A stretch of DNA of 64,000 nucleotides from Sphingomonas mucosissima (GTDB lineage Bacteria; Pseudomonadota; Alphaproteobacteria; Sphingomonadales; Sphingomonadaceae), in contig NZ_NBBJ01000001.1 of NCBI RefSeq assembly GCF_002197665.1, positions 744,001 through 808,000 on the forward strand, written 5' to 3'. A model generated the notes under the pieces. The model was not told where the DNA came from, made no database searches, and saw only the letters and a program-made list of their open reading frames with translations. Positions 16,501-26,191 of this stretch are shown here, in pieces. Numbering within the stretch: the stretch's first letter is position 1; each line of letters begins with the position of its first letter. The position numbers were made by a program, and so were the translations under genes.

Positions 16501-18405
16501 GTGAGCGCTGCCACAGCCACGAGCGTGCCAGCGCCCAGTGGACATCATGGAGACTCGCTCGCCAAGCTCGCCTTTGGCGCGGTTGGCGTTGTCTATGGCG
16601 ACATCGGCACGAGCCCGCTTTACGCGATGAAGGAGGTGTTCGTCGGCCACCATCCGCTCACTGTCGATCGCCTGCACATCTTTGGCGTGGTCAGCCTCGT
16701 CTTCTGGTCGCTCGTGCTGATCGTGACGTTCAAATACGTCATGGTCATCCTGCGCGCGGACAACAACGGGGAAGGCGGAAGCCTCGCCTTGCTGGCGCTG
16801 ATCCAGCGGCGCAGCGGGGCCGGAAAGAAATGGGGTCCGAGCCTCGTCCTGCTTGGCGTGCTCGCGACGGCCTTGTTCTTTGGTGACTGCATGATCACGC
16901 CGGCGATCTCGATATTGTCGGCGGTGGAGGGGCTGGCTACCGTTGAGCGGCGGTTCGACAGTTTCGTGATCCCGATTGCGGCGGCGATCATGATCGGCCT
17001 GTTCTATCTCCAGTCCGTCGGGACGGCGCGGGTCGGCAAGCTCTTCGGCCCGATCATGGCGGTATATTTCGTCACCCTCTCGGTGCTCGGCCTGATCCAT
17101 ATCTTTGCGCAGCCCGAGATCCTGCTGGCGCTCGATCCCCGCTGGGCGGTTCGCTTCGCAGCGACGGACGGCACGCTGGCGTTCCTAGCGCTGGGTTCGG
17201 TGGTGTTGGCGGTGACCGGCGCCGAAGCGCTATATGCCGACATGGGGCATTTCGGCCGCAAGCCGATCGCTTACGCCTGGCTGTGGTTCGTCTTCCCGGC
17301 CCTGATGCTCAATTATCTCGGGCAGGGGGCGCTGATGCTGGGCGATCCCTCCGCGGCCGAGAACCCGTTCTTCCTGATGGCGCCCGAAGCATGGCGGCTG
17401 CCGCTCGTCATCCTCGCCACCATGGCGACGGTGATCGCAAGCCAGGCGGTGATCACGGGCGCGTATTCGGTGGTGCAGCAGGCCGTGCAGCTTGGCCTGA
17501 TGCCGCGGCTGCGCATCGATCACACCAGCGCGTCGGCGGCGGGGCAGATCTACATCCCGTCGGTGAACTGGGCGCTGATGACGATGGTGCTCCTGCTGAT
17601 CCTGGGCTTTCGCGAATCGTCCAACCTCGCGGCGGCCTATGGCATCGCGGTGACCGGCACGATGTTCATCTCCACCTGCATGGTGGCGGTGCTGATCCAG
17701 CGGGTCTGGCGCTGGCCGGTCGCGGCCGTGGTGCCATTCGTCGCGGCCTTCCTCTTCATCGACGGCATGTATTTCTCGTCGAATCTGACGAAGGTGCCGG
17801 ACGGCGGCTGGTTCCCGTTGCTGGTGGCGATCATCGTGTTCGTGCTGCTCACCACCTGGGCAGCGGGGCGCAAGCTGATGCTGCAGCGGATGCGCGAGGG
17901 CGCCATGCCGATCAAGGTGTTCATCGGCTCGGCCGCGAACAGCGCGACCCGGGTGACGGGCACGGCGGTGTTCATGACCTCGACCCCCGAGGGCGTGCCG
18001 CCCGCGCTGCTGCACAATCTGAAGCACAATCGCGTGCTGCATGAGCGGGTGATCCTGTTGACCGTGAAGGTGACGGACATGCCCTTCTTCCCGGAAGAAG
18101 ACCGCTTCCACCATGAGGCGCTGGGCGAGGGCTTCCACCGCGTGATCCTGCGTTATGGCTTCATGGAGTCGCCCGACATTCCGGCAGCGCTGAAGTCGCT
18201 CGACCGGTGCGGCGGCGAATTCCGGATGATGGAAACGAGCTTCTTCCTGTCACGGCAGACGCTGCTACCCTCGGCGCATCCGGGCATGGCGATCTGGCGC
18301 GAGAAACTGTTCGCCTGGATGCTGCGGAATGCGGAAAGCGCGATGGAGTTCTTCCGGCTCCCCACCAATCGCGTCGTCGAGCTCGGCAGCCAGATCGAGA
18401 TTTGA
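16501..18405 (+). CDS. kup: Low-affinity potassium uptake protein Kup
   Basis: Inner membrane K+ transporter of the KUP/HAK family. The 634 residues have about twelve membrane segments up to residue 455 and a cytoplasmic C-terminal domain. The hallmark [19 protein letters not shown] lies at about residues 28-46, with [18 protein letters not shown] and [17 protein letters not shown] further on. The start is GTG at 16501 without a strong ribosome site. The TGA overlaps the TTG start of the next gene as TTGA, so the two are probably co-translated. Confidence 0.96.
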   Translation: MSAATATSVPAPSGHHGDSLAKLAFGAVGVVYGDIGTSPLYAMKEVFVGHHPLTVDRLHIFGVVSLVFWSLVLIVTFKYVMVILRADNNGEGGSLALLALIQRRSGAGKKWGPSLVLLGVLATALFFGDCMITPAISILSAVEGLATVERRFDSFVIPIAAAIMIGLFYLQSVGTARVGKLFGPIMAVYFVTLSVLGLIHIFAQPEILLALDPRWAVRFAATDGTLAFLALGSVVLAVTGAEALYADMGHFGRKPIAYAWLWFVFPALMLNYLGQGALMLGDPSAAENPFFLMAPEAWRLPLVILATMATVIASQAVITGAYSVVQQAVQLGLMPRLRIDHTSASAAGQIYIPSVNWALMTMVLLLILGFRESSNLAAAYGIAVTGTMFISTCMVAVLIQRVWRWPVAAVVPFVAAFLFIDGMYFSSNLTKVPDGGWFPLLVAIIVFVLLTTWAAGRKLMLQRMREGAMPIKVFIGSAANSATRVTGTAVFMTSTPEGVPPALLHNLKHNRVLHERVILLTVKVTDMPFFPEEDRFHHEALGEGFHRVILRYGFMESPDIPAALKSLDRCGGEFRMMETSFFLSRQTLLPSAHPGMAIWREKLFAWMLRNAESAMEFFRLPTNRVVELGSQIEI

Positions 18406-18917
18406 GCGGCTCGTCGCCCGCACCGATCATCGTCACCGCGCTGCTGGGGCGGGCCGACCAGCGCTGGCTTGATGATCTGCGGCGGGCGCATTTCCCGCCC
18501 GAGCGCAACCATCTGTCGGCGCACCTGACGATGTTCCACCACCTGCCGCCCAGCATCGCGGACGAGCTGAAGTGGCGGCTGGCGGAAGAGACGCGCGGTG
18601 TGCCGGCGCCTGCCGCGATGCTGGCGGCGCCGTTTTCGCTCGGGCGCGGCGTTGCGTACCGGATCGAGAGCGCGGAACTGGAGGCGATCCGCGCGCGCAT
18701 CGCGGAAGCGTTTGCGGGATTGCTGACGCCGCAGGACCATGCCGGCTGGCGGCCGCATGTGACCATCCAGAACAAGGTGGAGCCGGCCGCGGCCAAGGCG
18801 CTGCTCGCGGAGCTGAAGAGCGGCTTTCGGCCGCAGCCGCTCGTGATCGCGGGTCTGGCTTCGTGGTGGTATCGTGGCGGCCCTTGGCAGCCGCTGTCGG
18901 AGCATCGTTTCCGCTGA
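18402..18917 (+). CDS. 2H phosphoesterase (2'-5' RNA ligase-like) protein
   Basis: A cytosolic protein of 171 residues with the two HxT motifs of the 2H phosphoesterase superfamily: HLTMFH near residue 45 and HVTIQN near residue 121, in the order and spacing of the LigT / 2'-5' RNA ligase family. The reaction in vivo is unknown; relatives hydrolyse or form 2'-5' or cyclic phosphodiester bonds. The TTG at 18402 overlaps the kup stop. No ATG or GTG lies nearby in frame. Confidence 0.78.
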   Translation: MSGSSPAPIIVTALLGRADQRWLDDLRRAHFPPERNHLSAHLTMFHHLPPSIADELKWRLAEETRGVPAPAAMLAAPFSLGRGVAYRIESAELEAIRARIAEAFAGLLTPQDHAGWRPHVTIQNKVEPAAAKALLAELKSGFRPQPLVIAGLASWWYRGGPWQPLSEHRFR

Positions 18918-19000
18918 TCTGACCGGCGCGGCAGCAGATCCCACGTCCGGCGCACGCCGCATCAGGCGGCCCGGTGCGATGCTGCTATTTTGCCGAAGAA

Positions 19001-19077
19001 TGGTAGCGGAGGAGGGACTTGAACCCCCGACACGCGGATTATGATTCCGCTGCTCTAACCAGCTGAGCTACTCCGCC
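19001..19077 (-). tRNA. tRNA-Met (CAT), elongator type
   Basis: Full cloverleaf on the minus strand, anticodon CAT within AATCATAATCC, a T arm with GGTTCAAGTCC, and an encoded CCA at 19001-19003. A G1-U72 wobble sits at the end of the acceptor stem. The body matches the alphaproteobacterial elongator tRNA-Met. It lacks the C1-A72 mismatch of an initiator and has an ordinary anticodon stem, so neither initiator nor lysidine-modified Ile is favoured. Confidence 0.92.
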
Positions 19078-19119
19078 CCATGGGCATTCACCGCGGCTTT
19101 TCCGCCGGGCGAGGCGCGC

Positions 19120-19147
19120 CTGATAGCAGCGCCTTCGCGCGGGTCAA
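19120..19147 (-). promoter_or_regulatory. Predicted promoter of tRNA-Met
   Basis: On the minus strand TTGACC (19142-19147), a 16-base spacer and TATCAG (19120-19125), about 42 bases before the tRNA. The -35 hexamer contains the TGA stop codon of rimO (19144-19146). Confidence 0.55.
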
Positions 19148-20472
19148 GCGGGAACGCCAAAGAGATCGTGTTCGTCGGCATCCTCGATCGTGACGCGCAC
19201 GATATCGCCTTCGGACAGATGGCCGGCATCGCGCAGGTGAACCTCGCCGTCGATCTCGGGCGCGTCGGCGTAGGAGCGGCCCGAGGCGCCCTCGTCGCCG
19301 ACGGAGTCGATGATGACCTCCATCGTGCGGCCGATCTTTGCCTGGAGCTTGGCGGCGCTGATCGCGGCCGTGCGCTCCATGATGCGGGCGTAGCGCTCTT
19401 CCTTCACCTCTTCGGGCACAGGATTGGGGAGGGCATTCGCGCTGGCGCCTTCCACCGGCTCAAAGCGGAACGCGCCCACCTTGTCGAGCTGCGCTTCGTC
19501 GAGCCAATTAAGGAGGTAGTTGAAGTCCGCTTCGGTTTCGCCGGGGAAGCCGACAACGAAGGTGGAGCGGATCGCGATATCGGGGCAGATCTCGCGCCAG
19601 GCGCGCAGACGCGAGAGCACCTTGGCGTCGTTCGCCGGCCGCTTCATCGCACGGAGCACGTTGGGTGCGGCATGCTGGAAAGGGATGTCGAGATACGGGA
19701 GGACCAGCCCTTCCGCCATCAGTGGGATGACCTGGTCGACGTGCGGATACGGGTACACGTAATGGAGGCGCACCCACGGCGCGATCCGGCCGAGCTCGCG
19801 GGCGAGATCGGTCATGTGCGCGCGAACCTCTCCACCGCCCTTCAGCGGGTAGCTCGCATGGCGCAGGTCGAGGCCGTAGGCGGAGGTATCCTGGCTGATG
19901 ACCAGCAATTCCTTGGTGCCAGCGGCCACCAGCTTTTCCGCCTCGCGCAGGATCGCGTCGGGGCGCCGGCTGACCAGATCGCCGCGCAGCGAGGGGATGA
20001 TGCAGAAGGAGCAGCGGTGATTGCAGCCTTCGGAGATCTTCAGATAGCTGTAGTGCCGCGGCGTCAGCTTCAGCCCGGCATCGGGCACCAGATCAAGATA
20101 CGGCGACAGGTTGGCGGGTGCGGCATCGTGCACCGCCTCCACCACCTGCTCATATTCGTGCGCACCAGTGATCGCGAGCACATTGGGAAAGCGCGCGCGG
20201 ATCACCTCCGCTTCCTTCCCCATGCAGCCGGTGACGATGACGCGGCCGTTCTCGGCGATCGCCTCGCCGATCGCTTCGAGGCTTTCTTCCTTCGCCGAAT
20301 CAAGAAAGCCGCACGTGTTGACGAGCACCACGTCTGCGCCGGCATAATCGGGCGACATCTGATAGCCGTCTGCACGCAGCTGGGTGAGGATGCGCTCGCT
20401 GTCGACCAAGTTCTTGGGACAGCCGAGCGACACCATGCCCACGCGGGGCGGTGAAGGAAGACGCGTTGCCAT
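19144..20472 (-). CDS. rimO: Ribosomal protein S12 methylthiotransferase RimO
   Basis: Radical SAM enzyme that adds a methylthio group to an aspartate of ribosomal protein S12. With ATG at 20472 (442 residues), the N-terminal iron-sulfur cluster cysteines are C18, C54 and C83. The radical SAM cluster is C150, C154 and C157 ([10 protein letters not shown]). A C-terminal TRAM domain covers about residues 375-440. [13 protein letters not shown] is the RimO form of this block and separates it from MiaB. A longer start at 20529 would add 19 unconserved residues. The gene ends inside the predicted -35 of tRNA-Met. Confidence 0.96.
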   Translation of the reverse strand: MATRLPSPPRVGMVSLGCPKNLVDSERILTQLRADGYQMSPDYAGADVVLVNTCGFLDSAKEESLEAIGEAIAENGRVIVTGCMGKEAEVIRARFPNVLAITGAHEYEQVVEAVHDAAPANLSPYLDLVPDAGLKLTPRHYSYLKISEGCNHRCSFCIIPSLRGDLVSRRPDAILREAEKLVAAGTKELLVISQDTSAYGLDLRHASYPLKGGGEVRAHMTDLARELGRIAPWVRLHYVYPYPHVDQVIPLMAEGLVLPYLDIPFQHAAPNVLRAMKRPANDAKVLSRLRAWREICPDIAIRSTFVVGFPGETEADFNYLLNWLDEAQLDKVGAFRFEPVEGASANALPNPVPEEVKEERYARIMERTAAISAAKLQAKIGRTMEVIIDSVGDEGASGRSYADAPEIDGEVHLRDAGHLSEGDIVRVTIEDADEHDLFGVPA

Positions 20473-20589
20473 GAGTGGCCGGGCACATAGTGCGAGACGG
20501 GGCAATTTGCCATATGCTCGCCGAATCAATCATCTTGCGCTACCCGGTGGCGCCTCGCAGGGGCGCGAGGATTGATTGGGGGTAAAGCG

Positions 20590-21690
20590 ATGCTGGCGAT
20601 CGGGCTGATGTCCGGGACGTCACTCGATGGAGTGGACGCCGCGCTGATCGAAACGGACGGGGAAGGGGCCGTCCGGCCGATTGCTTTTCGCGGTGAGGCC
20701 TATTCGGATGCCGCGCGGGCGCAACTCGCGGCAGCGACCGAACTCGCGCTCACCTTTGAGCGGCCGCGCGCCAACCCCGAGGTGCTGGCAGCGGCGGACC
20801 TCATCACCCGAACGCATGTGCTGGCCGTGCAGAAGCTGCTGCGCGACGCAGGGCTTCGCGCAGGCGAGATCGACGTCGTCGGTTTTCATGGACAAACCGT
20901 CGCGCACCGCCCGGATCGCCGCTGGACGTGGCAGATCGGGAACGGCCAGGCGCTGGCCGATGCCACCGGCATTCCAACGGTTGCCGACTTCCGCAGCGCG
21001 GACGTGGCGGCGGGCGGGCAGGGCGCGCCGCTGCTGCCGGTGTACCATGCGGCGCTCACCGCCGGGCTGGAGCGGCCGCTTGCCGTGCTCAACCTGGGCG
21101 GCGTGGCGAACATCACCTGGATGGGCAGCGACGGCGGGTTGGTGGCGTTCGACACCGGCCCGGCGAACGGATTGATCGATAGCTGGGTGGAGGCGGAAAC
21201 GGGCGCGCGGTTCGATGCCGACGGCGCGCTCGCTGCCGCCGGGCGGGTGGACGACACGGTGCTGACGGCGATGCTGGACCACCCGTTCTTCGCGCAGCCG
21301 GCGCCCAAATCATTGGACCGCAACGATTTCACGATCCAGCCGGCGCGCGGGCTGAGCGCGGCGGACGGTGCGGCGACGCTCACCGCCTTTACCGCAGCCA
21401 CGGTGGCAGAGGCGTTCCTTCTGCTACCCGAACGGCCGCAGAGGCTATTGGTGGCGGGGGGCGGCAGGCATAATCCGGTGATGCTTCGGATGATTTCGGA
21501 GAAGACCGGCCTTACGCCCGAGCCCGTGGATGGTCTGGGCTGGAACGGCGACGCAATCGAGGCGGAAGGCTTCGCCTACATGGCCGTTCGGACGCTGAAG
21601 GGTCTGCCGATCTCCTTTCCGGGCACGACGGGCGTGCCGGAGCCGATGACGGGCGGTGTGCTGCATCAGCCGCAATCACGCGGCGAGTGA
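20590..21690 (+). CDS. anmK: Anhydro-N-acetylmuramic acid kinase AnmK
   Basis: Phosphorylates 1,6-anhydro-MurNAc during peptidoglycan recycling, giving MurNAc-6-phosphate. The 366 residues start with the ATP-binding block AIGLMSGTSLDGVDAAL. VVGFHGQTVAHRP, ADFRSADVAAGGQGAPL and NLGGVANITW follow in the expected order, ending with the ASKHA-type LLVAGGGRHNPVM. The ATG at 20590 follows GGGGG with 7-base spacing, preferred over 20572. It is divergent from rimO and convergent with the DUF4112 gene. Confidence 0.95.
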   Translation: MLAIGLMSGTSLDGVDAALIETDGEGAVRPIAFRGEAYSDAARAQLAAATELALTFERPRANPEVLAAADLITRTHVLAVQKLLRDAGLRAGEIDVVGFHGQTVAHRPDRRWTWQIGNGQALADATGIPTVADFRSADVAAGGQGAPLLPVYHAALTAGLERPLAVLNLGGVANITWMGSDGGLVAFDTGPANGLIDSWVEAETGARFDADGALAAAGRVDDTVLTAMLDHPFFAQPAPKSLDRNDFTIQPARGLSAADGAATLTAFTAATVAEAFLLLPERPQRLLVAGGGRHNPVMLRMISEKTGLTPEPVDGLGWNGDAIEAEGFAYMAVRTLKGLPISFPGTTGVPEPMTGGVLHQPQSRGE

Positions 21691-21714
21691 CACCGCCCCC
21701 ACGCGGGCCTTCCG

Positions 21715-22137
21715 TCAAAGGTCAATCGTTGCCGTCGACGGGTGGTGGCGATCGAGGTGCCGCTTGATCGCCTTCAGGTTGCGCGTGTTCGAGCGGTAGA
21801 AGAAGTCCGCCGCATTGCCGACGATCGGGACGATGCCGATCAGGGCGTTGAACCCGACCCGGGCGCCCATGCGGGTGAGTTGCAGCTTGCTCATGCCCAG
21901 ATTGCGCGCTTCCCACACAATCCAGGCGCCCATCGCGCCTGCCACCGCATCGCCGAGCACCGGCACCAGGCTGATAATGAAGTCGAGCCCGAACTTCTGG
22001 TTCGTTCCCGGCACCACGAACAGCCCCTCGAGCAAACGCTCCATTGCCTCCACCCGGCGCCGCACGGAAGCGGGATCGCGGCCGACCGGCAGGTCCTGCA
22101 AGAGAAGCTCCGGGCGAAAGGCGGCGTTCTTCATCAT
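21715..22137 (-). CDS. DUF4112 domain membrane protein
   Basis: A 140-residue protein with a soluble N-terminus, then FGLDFIISLVPVLGDAVAGAMGAWIVWEA split by helix breaks and a second hydrophobic stretch VGFNALIGIVPIVGNAADFFY. The paired LVPVLGD and IVPIVGN motifs define DUF4112. The family has no known function. It lies 5 bases downstream of the binding-protein gene and may be co-transcribed with it. Confidence 0.88.
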   Translation of the reverse strand: MMKNAAFRPELLLQDLPVGRDPASVRRRVEAMERLLEGLFVVPGTNQKFGLDFIISLVPVLGDAVAGAMGAWIVWEARNLGMSKLQLTRMGARVGFNALIGIVPIVGNAADFFYRSNTRNLKAIKRHLDRHHPSTATIDL

Positions 22138-22142
22138 CGTCC

Positions 22143-23594
22143 TTAGATGGGATTGCGGCGAACCCCATTCAACGGATGCCAGGCGCGCTCATTCCCCTGC
22201 CAGGCGCGAAGTCGCGGTGCCACCAGCGACCAGCGCAGCGGGCGCGCGATTGGGATGAAGGCCACGTCCTCCGCCAACAGCCTGTCTGCCGCTGCCATGG
22301 CGCGCGCGCGCTCGGCAAGGCCGGGCGCGAGCCGCGCCGCCTCGATCGCCTCAGTCGCTGCCTCGCCGCACGGCCGGCAGGCCTGATCGAGATACCAGCG
22401 GGCGCTGTCATACGGGGCTACCGCGTCGACGAGGCGGAGATCAGCGTCGGCGGCATCCCATGCCACCCTGAGCGGCCGGACGCCGATGGCATGCAGATCC
22501 GCCGCGACCCGTGCCCACAGCAGGGTGCCGCCTGCATTACTGGGTAGGGCGACGCGGACCTCCGGCGTGTCGTTCCCCGCCGTGCGCCAGGCATCTACCC
22601 GCGCGCGCGCCATCGCGCGCCGGTCCTCCGCCGCCACGGGCTGCCAAGAGCTCTTCGCGGGGGGACTGGACGAATCGAGTGCAGCGGGGAGGAGATCCTC
22701 CGCGGCTTGCCACTCGGCCGTGAAGCTGCGGACCAAGGCCGGGCGATCGATCGCCAGCGCAAGGGCAGCGCGGTTTTCCGGGGTGGCCAGAAAGCCTTCG
22801 CGGCGAACAAAGCCCAGGCCGAACAGGCCCGCCGCGGGATCAAGCCGGATGTCGGCCGCCGCAACCCCGGCGGCGGCGAGGAGCGGCCATTCACCCACAC
22901 TTCCGCCGGTGAACAGATCAGATTTGCGCGCGGAAAAGCGCGCGATGCCGGCCGACGCGCGCTCGGCGATCAGGAGCACGTCGTCCTCGGCCTGCGGATC
23001 TTCGCGCTCATCGGCCGCACGATTTGCATCGGGGATTGGCCTCAGCCGGGTGACGATGCCGACCTTCGCGACGACCTGCATCGGGCCGCTACCAATTCGG
23101 CGCGTAGGATGAACAATCGCCATGTCCGGCTGGGCAAACAGCTTCAGCAAGTCCGGACGCGGGCGCGTCAATTCGATTTGGATCACCTCCGGCGTCATTT
23201 CGACGACCGTGTCGACCGCCGTCAGGTAAGGAGCGAGCGGATTGCGCGCGCGCGACTGGAGCCGGCGGCGGAGCACCGCAACCACTTCCGCCGCGCGCAT
23301 CGGCCGGCCATCCGCCCAGGACGTTTCGCGCAGACGAAAGATGTAGGTGCGCCCTTCGTCGGTGACGATCCAGCGCTCGGCGATTCCGGGCACGATCTGG
23401 CCAGCGGCATCGAAGCGCACGAGGCCCTGCGCCACGCTATCGGTGAGCAGGCGGCTCGCCATGTCATCACCGGCGAGCGGCGCGATTGACAGCTGCGGCT
23501 CCGCGCCGTTCGCGCTGACGATGACCGGCCCGACATCGGGGCGGCGCTCACAGGCAGCGGCGCTCAGTGCCAGCGCAAGAGTGATGGTGCGGAC
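22143..23594 (-). CDS. ABC transporter substrate-binding lipoprotein, family 5 (peptide/nickel type); start unresolved
   Basis: Periplasmic binding protein of the oligopeptide/nickel class: ETSWADGRPMRAAEVVAVLRR and GIAERWIVTDEGRTYIFRL match the family-5 core. The length is about 480 residues against a family norm of 500-540. A lipobox-like LSAAAC follows a short hydrophobic stretch (TITLALALSAAAC), so it is probably a lipoprotein. No ATG, GTG or TTG lies in frame between the end of tRNA-Leu and the lipobox. Reading back, the signal peptide runs into the tRNA 3' end. The 23594 boundary marks where the basic n-region (VRT) begins, not a proven start; ATG 23675 would translate the whole tRNA. 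CTG codons occur at 23573 and 23567. No permease or ATPase genes adjoin it. Confidence 0.7.
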   Translation of the reverse strand, partial: VRTITLALALSAAACERRPDVGPVIVSANGAEPQLSIAPLAGDDMASRLLTDSVAQGLVRFDAAGQIVPGIAERWIVTDEGRTYIFRLRETSWADGRPMRAAEVVAVLRRRLQSRARNPLAPYLTAVDTVVEMTPEVIQIELTRPRPDLLKLFAQPDMAIVHPTRRIGSGPMQVVAKVGIVTRLRPIPDANRAADEREDPQAEDDVLLIAERASAGIARFSARKSDLFTGGSVGEWPLLAAAGVAAADIRLDPAAGLFGLGFVRREGFLATPENRAALALAIDRPALVRSFTAEWQAAEDLLPAALDSSSPPAKSSWQPVAAEDRRAMARARVDAWRTAGNDTPEVRVALPSNAGGTLLWARVAADLHAIGVRPLRVAWDAADADLRLVDAVAPYDSARWYLDQACRPCGEAATEAIEAARLAPGLAERARAMAAADRLLAEDVAFIPIARPLRWSLVAPRLRAWQGNERAWHPLNGVRRNPI

Positions 23595-23671
23595 GGCGGG
23601 ACTCGAACCCGCACGCCTATACAGGCAGAAGATTTTAAGTCTCCGGCGTCTACCGATTCCGCCACGTCCGC
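23585..23671 (-). tRNA. tRNA-Leu (TAA)
   Basis: An 87-base class II tRNA on the minus strand with a long variable arm. Acceptor stem GCGGACG pairs with CGTCCGC, the anticodon loop ACTTAAAATC gives TAA, the T arm has GGTTCGAGTCC, and CCA is encoded at 23585-23587. It lies between ihfB and the binding-protein gene, whose apparent 5' end overlaps it. Confidence 0.96.
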
Positions 23672-23685
23672 GCATCACACGCGCC

Positions 23686-23714
23686 GAAAAGCGGCACGGA
23701 AGCGCCGCCGTCAA
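23686..23714 (-). promoter_or_regulatory. Possible promoter of tRNA-Leu
   Basis: On the minus strand TTGACG (23709-23714), 17 bases, CTTTTC (23686-23691), ending 14 bases before the tRNA. The -35 begins 4 bases after the ihfB stop. The -10 is poor, but distance and spacing fit the other tRNA promoters here. Confidence 0.38.
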
Positions 23715-23718
23715 GCGC

Positions 23719-23997
23719 TCAGACGTTCAAACGCTGGCGCATTTCCTTGCCCGGCTTAAAATAAGGCACGCGCTTGGCCGTTACCTCGACCACTTCGCCG
23801 GTTCGCGGATTGCGGCCGGTACGCGCATCGCGGGCGCGCGTGGAAAAGGCACCAAAGCCGCGCAACTCCACGCGGCCGTCTTCGGCCAGGCGGCGGACGA
23901 TTTCGTCGAAGAAGGTGGAAACGATAGCCTCGACCTCGCGCGTCGACAGACCAGGATTGGTCTCTGCCAGATGCTGCACCAGTTCCGATCGGATCAT
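23719..23997 (-). CDS. ihfB: Integration host factor subunit beta (HU/IHF family)
   Basis: A 92-residue DNA-bending protein. It has the helical N-terminus [17 protein letters not shown], the family signature [21 protein letters not shown] and the arm-tip proline in that loop. MIRSEL and [15 protein letters not shown] are the IhfB form rather than HU. It lies downstream of rpsA as in many proteobacteria. A strong terminator separates the two, so ihfB needs its own promoter within 24000-24113. Confidence 0.9.
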   Translation of the reverse strand: MIRSELVQHLAETNPGLSTREVEAIVSTFFDEIVRRLAEDGRVELRGFGAFSTRARDARTGRNPRTGEVVEVTAKRVPYFKPGKEMRQRLNV

Positions 23998-24113
23998 CTG
24001 TCCCGCCCTTGATCTGCCACTGAACCCTCGTGGCGCGTGTTGGCCTTAATACAGGTAAAGTTCGTGCGGAATAGGAACCATACGTAATTGCCGCACTAGA
24101 ACGCGTTATAGCG

Positions 24114-24154
24114 AAAAAAAGAGGGGGCTGGGCGACGATTGTCGCCCAGCCCCC
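24114..24154 (-). terminator. Rho-independent terminator of rpsA
   Basis: On the minus strand a perfect 14-base-pair stem (24141-24154 with 24123-24136, GGGGGCTGGGCGAC type) and a 4-base loop, followed by CTCTTTTTTT (24114-24122). It starts 27 bases after the rpsA stop codon. Confidence 0.93.
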
Positions 24155-24180
24155 ACCGGTCCGTTGCCGGAAACCGGTAC

Positions 24181-25896
24181 TTACTCCTTGTTCTGACGGG
24201 CCTTCAGCGCCTCGCCAAGGATGTCGCCGAGCGACGCGCCCGAGTCGGACGAGCCGTACTGCGCCACAGCCTGCTTCTCTTCGGCGATCTGCATCGCCTT
24301 GACCGAGAAGGTCGGCTTCTTGGAACGATCGAAGCCGGTGACCATCGCGTCGAACTTCTGGCCGACCTGGAAACGCTCCGGACGCTGCTCGTCACGGTCG
24401 CGGCCGAGATCGGTGCGCTTGATGAAGCCGGTCGCCCCATCGTCGCCCGCCTGCACTTCGAGGCCAGCATCGCGAACTTCGAGAACGGTGACAGTCGTGA
24501 CCTGGTTCTTGCCCAGGCCGCTGCCCGACGTTGCTGCGCCGCCGGCAACCGGTGCGCCGCGCTCGAGCTGCTTCATGCCGAGGCTGATGCGCTCCTTTTC
24601 CGGATCGACATCGAGCACGATTGCCTGAACCATTTCACCCTTGCGGTGCAGGTTGAGCGCGTCCTCACCCGACACGCCCCAGGCGATGTCGGACATGTGG
24701 ACCATGCCATCGACGTCGTTGTCGAGGCCGATGAACAGGCCGAATTCGGTGGCGTTCTTGACTTCGCCCTCGACGGTCGTGCCGACCGGATGCTCGGCAG
24801 CGAAACGCTCCCACGGATTCTGCTGCGCCTGCTTCAGGCCGAGCGAAATGCGACGCTTGTCGGCATCGACTTCGAGCACCACCACGTCGACTTCCTGCGA
24901 GGTCGAGACGATCTTGCCCGGGTGGACGTTCTTCTTGGTCCACGACATTTCGCTGACGTGCACCAGGCCCTCGATGCCGGCTTCCAGCTCAACGAACGCA
25001 CCATATTCGGTGATGTTCGTGACGCGGCCCGACAGCTTCGCGCCGACCGGATACTTGACCGATGCGCCATCCCAAGGATCGCTCTCGAGCTGCTTCATGC
25101 CGAGCGAGATGCGCTGCGTGTCCTTGTTGATGCGGATGATCTGCACCTTCACCGTGTCGCCGATGTTGATCATCTCGGACGGGTGCTGGACGCGCTTGTA
25201 GGAGAGGTCGGTGACGTGCAGCAGGCCGTCAATGCCGCCCAGGTCCACGAAGGCGCCGTAGTCGGTGATGTTCTTCACCACGCCTTCGATGATCTGGCCC
25301 TCGGCCAGACTCTGGATCAGGCCCGAACGCTGCTCGGCGCGGGTTTCTTCCAGAACGGCGCGACGCGACACGACGATGTTGCCGCGCTTGCGGTCCATCT
25401 TCAGGATCTGGAACGGCTGCGGGATGTCCATCAGCGGCGTGACGTCACGCACCGGACGGATATCGACCTGCGAACCCGGCAGGAAGGCCACCGCGCCGTT
25501 CAGGTCAACGGTGAAGCCGCCCTTCACGCGGCCGAAGATCACGCCTTCGACGCGCGCGGTCTTGGCGAACTCGGTTTCCAGCTTGTCCCATGCGGCTTCG
25601 CGGCGTGCGCGATCGCGCGACAGCATCGCTTCGCCGTGCATGTTTTCCACGCGGTCGACGTAAACCTCGACTTCGTCACCGACCTTGAGCTCGGCCTTCT
25701 GGCCCGGCGCAGGCGCGAATTCGCGCAGCGGCACGCGGCCTTCGCTCTTCAGACCAACGTCGATCACGGCAAGGTCGTTCTCGATCGCGGTAACGGTGCC
25801 GAGCACCACGCGGCCCTCGAAGCTGTCGGCGCCGCCGAACATGTCATCGAGCATTGCCGCGAAATCATCACGCGTGGGGTTTGGCTGAGTTGCCAT
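24181..25896 (-). CDS. rpsA: 30S ribosomal protein S1
   Basis: Binds mRNA on the small ribosomal subunit. The 571 residues contain six S1 (OB-fold) repeats, recognisable by repeated blocks such as GAFVDLGGIDGLLHVTDLS and GAFVELEAGIEGLVHVSEMSW. The length is typical of proteobacterial S1. The ATG at 25896 is preceded by AGGAC about 12 bases upstream. It follows cmk after 295 bases that hold its own predicted promoter, and ends at a strong terminator. Confidence 0.98.
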   Translation of the reverse strand: MATQPNPTRDDFAAMLDDMFGGADSFEGRVVLGTVTAIENDLAVIDVGLKSEGRVPLREFAPAPGQKAELKVGDEVEVYVDRVENMHGEAMLSRDRARREAAWDKLETEFAKTARVEGVIFGRVKGGFTVDLNGAVAFLPGSQVDIRPVRDVTPLMDIPQPFQILKMDRKRGNIVVSRRAVLEETRAEQRSGLIQSLAEGQIIEGVVKNITDYGAFVDLGGIDGLLHVTDLSYKRVQHPSEMINIGDTVKVQIIRINKDTQRISLGMKQLESDPWDGASVKYPVGAKLSGRVTNITEYGAFVELEAGIEGLVHVSEMSWTKKNVHPGKIVSTSQEVDVVVLEVDADKRRISLGLKQAQQNPWERFAAEHPVGTTVEGEVKNATEFGLFIGLDNDVDGMVHMSDIAWGVSGEDALNLHRKGEMVQAIVLDVDPEKERISLGMKQLERGAPVAGGAATSGSGLGKNQVTTVTVLEVRDAGLEVQAGDDGATGFIKRTDLGRDRDEQRPERFQVGQKFDAMVTGFDRSKKPTFSVKAMQIAEEKQAVAQYGSSDSGASLGDILGEALKARQNKE

Positions 25897-26099
25897 AAAA
25901 AAGGTTTGTCCTAATCAGTTCGTTTCCGGCCAAGCGGTTGGTTCCGCTGGTCTTGGCCATCACCGCCGCGCCGGCCGCATGCCGCCACAGCATCCAGGCA
26001 AATTGGGGTGGGAGGGCCTCGATGCGCTTACGCGAAAAGGGCGCGAGAGGCTCATCCTCCGCACCATGCCTCCGCGAGCCCCAGCCCGCCGGACGGCGC

Positions 26100-26128
26100 G
26101 CCTTACTGCAAAGTGGCGTCCCGGGCAA
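26100..26128 (-). promoter_or_regulatory. Predicted rpsA promoter in the cmk-rpsA gap
   Basis: On the minus strand TTGCCC (26123-26128), 17 bases, TAAGGC (26100-26105). It implies a leader of roughly 200 bases before the rpsA ATG, long enough for the autoregulatory leader known for S1 in other bacteria. The rest of the 295-base gap (25897-26191) holds no convincing gene. Confidence 0.42.
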
Positions 26129-26191
26129 GGTAAACAGCCCGCGCTGCCGCCGATGCGAGGGGAAAGACTGAATCCGGGAAGGCTCGGGCTG

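Noticed and set aside
19168..20454. A 428-codon open frame opposite rimO
   Set aside because: Composition typical of an antisense frame in GC-rich DNA; rimO carries its complete cysteine set.
24139..25914. A 591-codon open frame opposite rpsA, longer than rpsA itself
   Set aside because: It runs through the rpsA terminator and reads as His/Asp/Leu-rich mirror sequence; the S1 repeats on the minus strand are unambiguous.
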